Of a stretch of 7,331 bases of DNA, positions 1-5,599 are shown piece by piece (positions within the stretch are counted from its first letter, which is position 1; each line of letters opens with the position of its first letter). A program made the translations under genes and the position numbers. The notes beneath the pieces are model-generated. The model was not told the DNA's origin, did no database searches, and saw nothing but the letters and a program-made list of their open reading frames with translations. This DNA is from Piscirickettsiaceae bacterium (GTDB lineage: Bacteria > Pseudomonadota > Gammaproteobacteria > Thiomicrospirales > Thiomicrospiraceae), in NCBI GenBank assembly GCA_027019045.1, contig JALUXI010000242.1, positions 1 through 7,331 of the forward strand. Reading direction: 5' to 3'.

Positions 1-136
1 AAAAGCGAATCTTGGAATCAAGCAAGGCATCCATTAAATCGAGGTTCTCTTCCCCTGGAATGCCAAAAATGACTTCCACCCCTTCATTTTCAAGACACTC
101 TATAAACAGTTTGGCCGATTTTTTGGATGAAGTCAT
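1..136 (-). CDS. Acetolactate synthase-like thiamine diphosphate enzyme, N-terminal fragment (cut by window edge)
   Basis: Reading the minus strand from the ATG at 136 gives 45 codons that run off the left edge. The peptide begins MTSSKKSAKLFIECLENEGV and continues with a stretch containing the motif IFGIPGEENLDLMDALLDS. This matches the start of the thiamine diphosphate-binding pyrimidine (PYR) domain in large catalytic subunits of acetolactate synthase and close relatives, which condense two pyruvates to 2-acetolactate or use similar 2-keto acids. The catalytic glutamate normally lies in an RHEQ-like motif a few residues further on, outside the window, so activity cannot be judged. An in-frame stop lies at 167-169 with no ATG between it and 136, which supports this start. 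The ribosome binding site is weak: only a GAG about 9 nt upstream. The paired-E form (GIPGEENLD) differs from the GYPGGA form of classical IlvB, so this may be a stand-alone paralogue rather than the biosynthetic ilvB. No ilvN-like partner can be seen. Confidence 0.8.
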   Translation of the reverse strand, partial: MTSSKKSAKLFIECLENEGVEVIFGIPGEENLDLMDALLDSKIRF

Positions 137-158
137 GTTTAAATTCTCAATTTTTTTC

Positions 159-299
159 GTAACGACTCAGCTCACCCCTGAAATCCGCCACTTCTGCGTT
201 GGAAAATGATCATTTACGACTGTAAACTCACATTTTCCGCCTTAAATTGACGAATTTCAGAGGCAATCTGAGCAGTTACAGTGTCAACTGAGTAGTTAC
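159..299. repeat. Long imperfect palindrome (159-279) with an extra terminal-repeat copy (288-299)
   Basis: The forward strand from 159 and the reverse complement from 279 align for about 50 positions with about 36 identities and one single-base gap. The outer 12-mers are GTAACGACTCAG and GTAACTGCTCAG. A shared CTGAAAT sits 19 bases in on each side (178-184 and 254-260). A perfect 8-bp inner repeat GGAAAATG/CATTTTCC lies at 201-208 and 231-238, and an inner 5-bp stem TTTAC/GTAAA at 213-217 and 222-226 is centred on the same axis (219.5). A further copy of the terminal 12-mer, CTGAGTAGTTAC, lies at 288-299, one base before the dsbA stop codon. The element fills nearly all of the spacer between dsbA and the next gene. 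It resembles a short non-autonomous mobile element (MITE) or an extragenic palindromic repeat. No target-site duplication is evident. It could instead be a large regulatory hairpin. Confidence 0.6.
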
Positions 300-300
300 T

Positions 301-924
301 TTATTTATTCAATAAATAATCAACTACTTGCCACATTTTATCTTTGCTAGTGGCCATTGGGACATCGGTGCGATATTTGCCATTCACTACCACCGCAGGC
401 ACACCATCTACGCCATAATCATCGGTCAAGCGACGGGCTTTTTGCACATCTTGATCGACCTTAAAGCTTTTAAACATCGCAATGTAATCATCCTTTTTCA
501 CCCCCATTGGCTCAACAAATTTAGCCAAGGCAGGGAGGGTAAAGATTTTTTCATGTTTTTGATGGATAGCAGTGAAATAAGCCTCATGAAATTGGTCTAA
601 AATCCCTAATTCTTTGGCGGTATAAAAGACACGCGCCATAAAAATCCAATTAGGATTATTTAAAACAGCGGGAATGCGATTGAAAGTCACCTCTTTGGGT
701 TTGGTTTTCAGCCATTTTTGAATAGAGGGTTCTAAATGATAGCAGTGCGGACAGCCATAATAGAAAATCTCGGTGACCGTTTTTTGGCTAGTGGGATGCG
801 GCTTAGGCACGGCTTTATAATGCACGCCTTCTACAATTCCAAAATCATCAGCCGCACTGGAAACGGTTGCAAAAAGGGCAGTTAAACTGGTCAAAGCCAG
901 CGTTAAAAAAGTGCGTCTCATCAT
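301..924 (-). CDS. dsbA: Periplasmic thiol:disulfide oxidoreductase DsbA
   Basis: Thioredoxin-fold oxidase that introduces disulfide bonds into exported proteins. Numbered from the upstream ATG at 930, the active site is C60-P61-H62-C63 in the context FYYGCPHCYHLEP, the CPHC dipeptide type of DsbA. The cis-proline loop is GVDGVPAVVVNGKY, with Val177-Pro178 as in DsbA. The N-terminus is a Sec signal peptide: MRR, then a hydrophobic run from about residue 7 to 20, with probable cleavage after SSA near residue 26. The 207-209 residue length is normal for precursor DsbA. I prefer the ATG at 924 (MMRRTF...), because AGGAG lies only 1 nt before the ATG at 930 but 7 nt before 924. The gene follows ccsA directly, and its ribosome binding site overlaps the ccsA stop codon. 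In this operon DsbA probably oxidises the heme-binding cysteines of apocytochromes as well as general substrates. A CcsX/ResA-type reductase is less likely because of the CPHC motif and the DsbA-like helical insertion. Confidence 0.93.
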   Translation of the reverse strand: MMRRTFLTLALTSLTALFATVSSAADDFGIVEGVHYKAVPKPHPTSQKTVTEIFYYGCPHCYHLEPSIQKWLKTKPKEVTFNRIPAVLNNPNWIFMARVFYTAKELGILDQFHEAYFTAIHQKHEKIFTLPALAKFVEPMGVKKDDYIAMFKSFKVDQDVQKARRLTDDYGVDGVPAVVVNGKYRTDVPMATSKDKMWQVVDYLLNK

Positions 925-930
925 GCTCAT

Positions 931-938
931 TCTCCTTA
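931..938 (-). promoter_or_regulatory. dsbA ribosome binding site containing the ccsA stop codon
   Basis: On the minus strand the sequence TAAGGAGA runs from 938 to 931. Its TAA (938-936) is the stop codon of ccsA, and AAGGAG is a strong Shine-Dalgarno sequence for dsbA. Ribosomes ending ccsA therefore stop on the dsbA initiation site, an arrangement that usually couples translation of the two genes. The spacing favours the ATG at 924 over the annotator-style start at 930. Confidence 0.75.
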
Positions 939-2126
939 AAGTGTGCCGTAGCTATGTAGGCCAGAAAGGAACATATTTACGCCTAAGAAAGCAAAGGTGG
1001 TGACAATCAAACCAACTAACGCCCACCAAGCCAAAGGACGACCCCGCCAGCCTTTAGTCATGCGAACATGTAACCAAGCGGCATAGTTTAGCCAAACAAT
1101 CAATGCCCAAGTCTCTTTAGGATCCCAAGACCAATAACCACCCCAAGCTTCTGCCGCCCACATGGCACCTAGAATAGTAGCAATGGTAAAGAAAGCGAAC
1201 CCGAGCGAGATGGATTTATACATTAAATCATCCATTTTTTCTAAGCTCGGCATCGCTTTAACAAAAGGCGAGTTGGGGTTTTTTTCTGCCAGCTTATCGG
1301 TAATCAGATAGGCCAACCCCACCATCGCCGCCAAAGAGAAGGCACCATAGCCAATAAAGTTAGCAGGCACATGGATTTTCATCCAGTAGCTTTTGAGTGC
1401 AGGCACAAGTGGTTGAATCACATTGGCATGGCGATCAAAGGTGTACCAAAGAATAAAGCCGACCGCCGCACTGACCACCAGCATCACAAAGCCCCCCAAG
1501 GCTTTGGTTTTCATCTTTTGCTCATAATAAAGATAGATTAAAGAGGTCACAATAACAAATAGAATAAAGACTTCATACAGACTGCTTAAAGGAATATGAC
1601 CATAATCAGGGTTAATCAAATAGGATTCACGCCAGCGCACCATCATGCCAGTCAATCCGAAAGCCACTGCAGACCATACTAGGAAAGTGGCAACCTTACC
1701 GACAAATTCAGATTGCTTAAACAGGGCAATAAAGTAAGCCACCATTGCAAAGATAAAGAGCACATTCATCCACATGGTAGCCGTTTGGCTAGAGACAAAG
1801 AACTTCAAAAAGAACGCTTGGTCTTGTACTTTGACATCATTTCCATGCAATTGATAAGACCAGAAAGCAATATAGGTCATCCCCGCCACAGCGAGTAGAA
1901 GAATTTGCACCCTTGACCACAGTACGCCCAGCACAATTAACCCAGCGGTTACGCCTGTTAGAATGCCTTTTTCAAAAGTATTCATTAGATCGCCATAGGT
2001 TTGCCAAGCCAGTAGAGCGGCCAGTAGTACCAAAGCACTCCAAATCAGATTGCGAGGGGATTTAAAATCAAGCTTTGGTTGACGATTTTGATCAAGCTTT
2101 GGGTCATAAGTCGCAGTATTCATCAT
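936..2126 (-). CDS. ccsA: System II cytochrome c biogenesis protein, WWD heme-handling subunit (CcsA/ResC; also called CcsB in TIGR03144-style naming)
   Basis: Polytopic inner-membrane protein that, with ResB/Ccs1, carries heme to the periplasm and joins it to CXXCH apocytochromes. The tryptophan-rich WWD signature is at residues 328-340 (WGGYWSWDPKETW). Two histidines sit where external heme ligands are expected: H252 in KIHVPANFIGYG and H391 in LSGLHSYG, near the C-terminus. Hydrophobic segments at about 28-42, 57-70, 74-90, 118-136, 144-162, 184-201, 210-228, 257-276, 307-325, 341-354 and 366-388 suggest eight or more membrane spans. The 396 residues fit proteobacterial CcsA with its extra N-terminal spans. 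There are two adjacent ATGs at 2126 and 2123. The GAGG at 2134-2131 lies 4 nt from the first and 7 nt from the second, so the true start may be 2123. The gene starts 27 bp after resB and its stop overlaps the dsbA ribosome binding site. The symbol is ambiguous in databases: CcsA in the biochemical literature, CcsB in some family models. Confidence 0.93.
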   Translation of the reverse strand: MMNTATYDPKLDQNRQPKLDFKSPRNLIWSALVLLAALLAWQTYGDLMNTFEKGILTGVTAGLIVLGVLWSRVQILLLAVAGMTYIAFWSYQLHGNDVKVQDQAFFLKFFVSSQTATMWMNVLFIFAMVAYFIALFKQSEFVGKVATFLVWSAVAFGLTGMMVRWRESYLINPDYGHIPLSSLYEVFILFVIVTSLIYLYYEQKMKTKALGGFVMLVVSAAVGFILWYTFDRHANVIQPLVPALKSYWMKIHVPANFIGYGAFSLAAMVGLAYLITDKLAEKNPNSPFVKAMPSLEKMDDLMYKSISLGFAFFTIATILGAMWAAEAWGGYWSWDPKETWALIVWLNYAAWLHVRMTKGWRGRPLAWWALVGLIVTTFAFLGVNMFLSGLHSYGTL

Positions 2127-2153
2127 ATAGCCTCGTTATTTATTATTTTTTAA

Positions 2154-4196
2154 TTATTTTGTATGTTTAATCTGTTCTGCCAAAAGGGCAAATTCGGTTT
2201 CCGTTTCAGGTAGATTTTTATTGTCTTTTGCCGCCATGATGACATGAGTTGTCTCTTCTGTTTCAGGTATCAAAGCGACCCAAACACGGCGTAATCGAAC
2301 ATAAAATAGGAAGAAAACACCCAGTACCAATAAAGCACTACCGAAATAGACAATATTTTTTCCAGGCGATTTAGTAATTTGCAGTCCTGTGGATTGAATC
2401 TGTTTAAAAGATTCTAACTCAAAATACATTGGTGGACCGTAATGGTTGATATTATTGATGGCCGCTAAAGCATCTTCAAACCACTTCTTATCAAAATCAT
2501 TGATATCTGTATCCTCTGGTTTGACGCGTCCTTTCTGTTTTAAGAACTCAAAGTAGAGCGTTTGCAGTGCCAAGCTGGTCTGCCCAAAATAGAAATCTGA
2601 AACCTTTTTCTGCTGATCTTTCGGTACATTTTTCTGTACAAAATCAGTAATCCCATCAAACCCTTTTTGGCGGAAGAGGGTGACCAGCTGCTGCATCAGC
2701 TTAATTTGAAGGTTGTAATCTTTTTCGGAGATTTTGTCACTTTTTGGGAAAGCCTTACGCAAAATCTTTTCAACCTGTTGAGGGTTGTTTAGCAAAGCTA
2801 AAAACTCAAAAAAGCGTTGTTTCGATTTATGCTCATCTGCAGGGATAAAGAGATAACGGAAAGGCTCAGAAGGCACAGTACGCACACCTGTCATGTAAAA
2901 CCAACGACCCTCTTGTAGGGTAGGCTGCATATAGTTTTCATACTCCCACGCTTGGCCTTGTTCATCCCGCACCTTAAAAATAATCGTGGGGCCATTGTTA
3001 TGCATCTTCTTGCCTGTCTTTTTCTTCTCTTCTTCTGAGGCAGGGACGACATTAAACAATTTAAAATCATTAAATTCTGCTTTAAAAGTTCCTACGGGTG
3101 TTTTTAAAGGTTCTACTTGATCAACAGCAGTATTGATTTCAATAGGATTCACTTTCGGTGAAAGTAAAGGATAGACCTTAATTTTCAGCTTAGTTCCTCC
3201 ATCGCCAAAAGAGGATTGGTAGATAGCATAGTTCTTATAAATCAATGGATGGTTCACCGAGATGGTTTTTTCAATTGGTTTATCCAATTCAGGGGCGGTC
3301 AGAACAATATCACTTTCAAATGATTTGGGCATCCCCGTGTCATAAAATTCAATGCGGAAATCCTTTACCTTGATTTTAAAAGGTAGCTTCTGCACCAAAA
3401 ACCCTTCTTCATAAGGCAAAAACAGCACATCAGCCGACTGTCCTTCAGGAATATTGATAGAGCCACGGAAAGAGAAGTTATCTTTACCCACCCAAGATTT
3501 TTTTGGAATTTGATTTAAAGGAATAGGGCGGGTTTCAGGTGCCAACTGCCCTGTCAATTCACGATATTTCAAAAGTAGGTTACTATCAAATAAAGCCCCG
3601 ATGCAGATAATAATGATGGAAATATGGGTCAAAAGATAACCCAACCGATTCCACTGTCCTTTTAACCCTGCAAACACTAAAGTGCCATCCTGATGCACCT
3701 TCTGTTTAAATTTATAGCCGTAAGCAGTGAGCGTTTCGCCGATTTTCTGTACAGCTTGTGGTTGCGGCATGGCGAGGTCAAATTCAGTGGTGAGCGGTTG
3801 ATGTTTAATCGCATTGATCGAGAGATTTTCGCTGTACTGCTTCATCTCTTTTAAGAAACCAGGGGTGTTGCGAGTCACACAAGTGGCGGTGGAGACCAAT
3901 AAAAACAGCAGAACCAAAATAAACCAAGCGGCACCATAGACATGAAACAGCCCTAAATCCCGAAACACTTCTGCCCAGAAAGGTCCAAACTTAATAATAT
4001 AATCCTGAACCGCCTGATCCTGTTTCAGCACCGTCCCAATAACAGAAGCAATCGCCAACATCACCAATAGCGTGACCGCCAGATTCATGGAGCCTAAAAA
4101 CTCAACAATAGAGCGGCGGGACTGGGGATTTTGGGATTTTTTAGGATTTTTCGCTATTTTTTGCGGCGAATCGATGGCTTGCGTAGTCTCTGACAT
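2154..4196 (-). CDS. resB: System II cytochrome c biogenesis protein ResB/Ccs1
   Basis: Membrane partner of CcsA in the System II cytochrome c synthase. The N-terminal region VEFLGSMNLAVTLLVMLAIA leads into the GTVLKQDQ motif typical of ResB. Four membrane spans are visible: residues about 37-57, 88-107, 184-203 (with H191 in LLTHISIIIICIG, the position of the conserved heme-associated histidine) and 613-633 (NIVYFGSALLVLGVFFLFY). Between spans 3 and 4 lies a periplasmic domain of about 400 residues containing VNHPLIYKNYAIYQSSFGDGG (315-335 region) and, just before the last span, LQITKSPGKN, both characteristic. The region at about 456-590 is helical and charged, as in longer beta- and gammaproteobacterial ResB proteins, so the 680-residue length is within family range. 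An in-frame stop at 4206-4208 fixes ATG 4196 as the first start. The ribosome binding site is weak (AAAGAA). It is the first gene of resB-ccsA-dsbA. Confidence 0.93.
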   Translation of the reverse strand: MSETTQAIDSPQKIAKNPKKSQNPQSRRSIVEFLGSMNLAVTLLVMLAIASVIGTVLKQDQAVQDYIIKFGPFWAEVFRDLGLFHVYGAAWFILVLLFLLVSTATCVTRNTPGFLKEMKQYSENLSINAIKHQPLTTEFDLAMPQPQAVQKIGETLTAYGYKFKQKVHQDGTLVFAGLKGQWNRLGYLLTHISIIIICIGALFDSNLLLKYRELTGQLAPETRPIPLNQIPKKSWVGKDNFSFRGSINIPEGQSADVLFLPYEEGFLVQKLPFKIKVKDFRIEFYDTGMPKSFESDIVLTAPELDKPIEKTISVNHPLIYKNYAIYQSSFGDGGTKLKIKVYPLLSPKVNPIEINTAVDQVEPLKTPVGTFKAEFNDFKLFNVVPASEEEKKKTGKKMHNNGPTIIFKVRDEQGQAWEYENYMQPTLQEGRWFYMTGVRTVPSEPFRYLFIPADEHKSKQRFFEFLALLNNPQQVEKILRKAFPKSDKISEKDYNLQIKLMQQLVTLFRQKGFDGITDFVQKNVPKDQQKKVSDFYFGQTSLALQTLYFEFLKQKGRVKPEDTDINDFDKKWFEDALAAINNINHYGPPMYFELESFKQIQSTGLQITKSPGKNIVYFGSALLVLGVFFLFYVRLRRVWVALIPETEETTHVIMAAKDNKNLPETETEFALLAEQIKHTK

Positions 4197-4235
4197 TGAA
4201 GTTCTTTATGGTCTATAGTTGATAATGAATTGTAA

Positions 4236-4264
4236 AGTATATACGCTATGCCATCATTGATAAA
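4236..4264 (-). promoter_or_regulatory. Candidate promoter of the resB-ccsA-dsbA operon
   Basis: On the minus strand a -10-like TATACT (4241-4236, 5 of 6 consensus bases) follows a poor -35-like TTTATC (4264-4259, 3 of 6) with a 17-bp spacer. Transcription would begin about 30 nt before the resB start codon. This is consensus matching by eye in a short A/T-rich spacer, so it is tentative. Read-through from the upstream ATPase gene is also possible, because no convincing terminator separates them. Confidence 0.3.
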
Positions 4265-4313
4265 GTATTAAGAGAGATTTGCACTAGATGACCACATGGA
4301 TAAAAAGTTCTCT

Positions 4314-5504
4314 TCAATAGAGAAACCCAAACAACCAAAGAGGAATCACCTTGTCATAACCACTCTCAATGTCATCTAGGGCGAGGTAAGCATCATTTTC
4401 TGCTTTAATCTGCTTGCTATCTTTAGATTTGCCACCGACTTCCAGCACAATTTTTTCATTCACTAAAAAATCTCCTGCATGGTGATAATGTACTTGGTGA
4501 TCCGTGAGCAGTTGAGAAACAATAAAACTTTCTCTCACAGCTCCGAGGTCGGGTTTGGCACAGAGAATCTCAAACAAGTTGGGATTATTTAAGAGAACTT
4601 TATTTGGGGCTTGAATCGTTTTATGCCCTTTGCTACCTCTGACAATATTTAATAAGGATCCTTTTTGCATATAATCTAGATATTTTGATAGCGTACTCCA
4701 TGCCACGCCTGCACTGGCAGAGAGTTTAGATTTATTCAGTTCATAAGGAGAAGTGCTACAAAGCATATACAAGACTTTTTTTAATGCATCCAATTTATCA
4801 TGCTGAATATTGAAAATAGAAGCCAAATCACTGTCAATGGTGGTATTCACCACCTCAAGCAATCGATGACTGTAAGATTTCACTCCTTCTTTAAAAAATG
4901 GGTAGGCACCATGGTCAAGGTAATCTGAAAAGTGAGCCAGTGGTTTGATTGAATGCAAAATCTCCACCACAATATCTTCATGGGAAGAGAGAATCTCTTC
5001 TAAAGTATAGGCAGGGAAGTGAGCAATATTTTCCAAAGCGAGGTACTCTCTAAAAGAGAGAGGCGGCATGTCATAAATCAAAGCTCTTCTTGAAAGGTCA
5101 CCCATTTCATGTTGTATATTGAGTGCAGAAGAGCCAGAAAAGATCACTTGAAGATCGGTAAAATCATAAATGGCTTTAAGATGAACGGCAAAATGTTTAA
5201 CTTTATGGATTTCATCAAGCAAGAGCAGTTTGCCGCCATGTGTATAGAAATCATCAGCGATTTCATAAAGGTTGGCATCTAAAACAGAAGGATGATCACA
5301 AGACACATACAAGATCTTAGAGGGCTTATGTTTAGACGCTTTTGCATACTGGTGTAATAGTGTTGTTTTCCCCGACCCTCTTCCACCTAAGATACCAATC
5401 ATTTGAGCGGAAAAATCGATCCGCTCATAAAGAAAACGCCTAAATGAAGAGGTTTTGGTACTCAAAAATCGCTTTGAAAGCTTGTTTAATATAGGTATCA
5501 TCAT
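4314..5504 (-). CDS. AAA ATPase of the AAA_14/DUF4143 type, function unknown
   Basis: Predicted cytoplasmic ATP-binding protein. An N-terminal AAA module has Walker A GGRGSGKTT (residues 40-48, Lys46), Walker B LLLLDEIHK (93-101, Asp97/Glu98), a sensor-1-like strand VIFSGSSALNI (120-130) and candidate arginine finger(s) R139-R140 in DLSRRALIYDMPPLSFREYL, the usual AAA_14 signature. A helical region with a winged-helix-like stretch (about 255-285) follows. The C-terminal part (about 305-390) is DUF4143-like, with GDFLV (D345) then KIVLEVGGK (E355, K359), reminiscent of a degenerate PD-(D/E)XK nuclease core. The length of 396 residues is normal for the family. The biological role of these proteins is not established, and they are commonly scattered singletons. 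Here the gene stands alone between a conserved cytochrome operon and engB, with its own likely promoter. By eye it is more A/T-rich than engB and recQ, consistent with acquisition. Two tandem ATGs (5504, 5501) follow AAAAGAG very closely, so the second may be the true start. Confidence 0.85.
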   Translation of the reverse strand: MMIPILNKLSKRFLSTKTSSFRRFLYERIDFSAQMIGILGGRGSGKTTLLHQYAKASKHKPSKILYVSCDHPSVLDANLYEIADDFYTHGGKLLLLDEIHKVKHFAVHLKAIYDFTDLQVIFSGSSALNIQHEMGDLSRRALIYDMPPLSFREYLALENIAHFPAYTLEEILSSHEDIVVEILHSIKPLAHFSDYLDHGAYPFFKEGVKSYSHRLLEVVNTTIDSDLASIFNIQHDKLDALKKVLYMLCSTSPYELNKSKLSASAGVAWSTLSKYLDYMQKGSLLNIVRGSKGHKTIQAPNKVLLNNPNLFEILCAKPDLGAVRESFIVSQLLTDHQVHYHHAGDFLVNEKIVLEVGGKSKDSKQIKAENDAYLALDDIESGYDKVIPLWLFGFLY

Positions 5505-5514
5505 CTCTTTTAAC

Positions 5515-5532
5515 TATTAAATGCATTTAATA
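5515..5532. promoter_or_regulatory. Perfect 18-bp palindrome, candidate operator
   Basis: TATTAAATGCATTTAATA is a perfect inverted repeat centred between 5523 and 5524. It lies between the candidate -10 of the leftward ATPase promoter (5541-5546) and that gene's start (5504), close to the expected transcription start, and it overlaps the candidate -35 of the rightward engB promoter. The half-site ATTTAATA (5525-5532) recurs at 5558-5565, 33 bp away, or about three helical turns. The position fits a repressor operator acting on one or both divergent genes. The A/T-rich composition makes some chance self-complementarity expected, so the function is inferred. Confidence 0.4.
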
Positions 5533-5555
5533 TATCAAGCTTTATACTCTAAAAT
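5527..5555 (+). promoter_or_regulatory. Candidate promoter for engB
   Basis: TTAATA (5527-5532, 4 of 6) and TAAAAT (5550-5555, 5 of 6) are separated by 17 bp and point toward engB. They would give a leader of about 38 nt. An alternative -10, TATACT, lies at 5543-5548 but lacks a suitable -35. The candidate overlaps the leftward ATPase promoter, so the two transcription units may compete. Confidence 0.3.
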
Positions 5556-5569
5556 AGATTTAATAGCAA
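5541..5569 (-). promoter_or_regulatory. Candidate sigma-70 promoter for the ATPase gene
   Basis: On the minus strand TTGCTA (5569-5564, 4 of 6 -35 bases) is followed after exactly 17 bp by TATAAA (5546-5541, 5 of 6 -10 bases). The predicted start near 5534 would leave a leader of about 30 nt containing the palindrome at 5515-5532. This is the best promoter match I see in the window, though it is judged by eye only. Confidence 0.45.
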
Positions 5570-5599
5570 ACAAAGCACTCAATCAAAAGGAAGACAAAA

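Noticed and set aside
12..209. Plus-strand 65-codon frame at the left end
   Set aside because: It lies opposite the clear thiamine diphosphate enzyme N-terminus and the palindromic repeat. The peptide is low-complexity and shows no recognisable family.
281..300. TTGACA (minus strand, 287-282) as the -35 of a promoter for the leftward thiamine diphosphate gene
   Set aside because: The hexamer is perfect but no -10-like sequence lies 15-19 bp downstream (GCCTCT at 17-18 bp). I could not support a promoter.
328..600. Plus-strand 90-codon frame inside dsbA
   Set aside because: It is the antisense shadow of dsbA, with no ribosome binding site or domain. The minus frame has CPHC, a signal peptide and the cis-proline loop.
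4270..4314. Inverted repeat AAGAGA/TCTCTT downstream of the ATPase gene as a terminator
   Set aside because: It is only 6 bp with a 33-nt loop, has low G+C and no T run. It is not distinguishable from chance.
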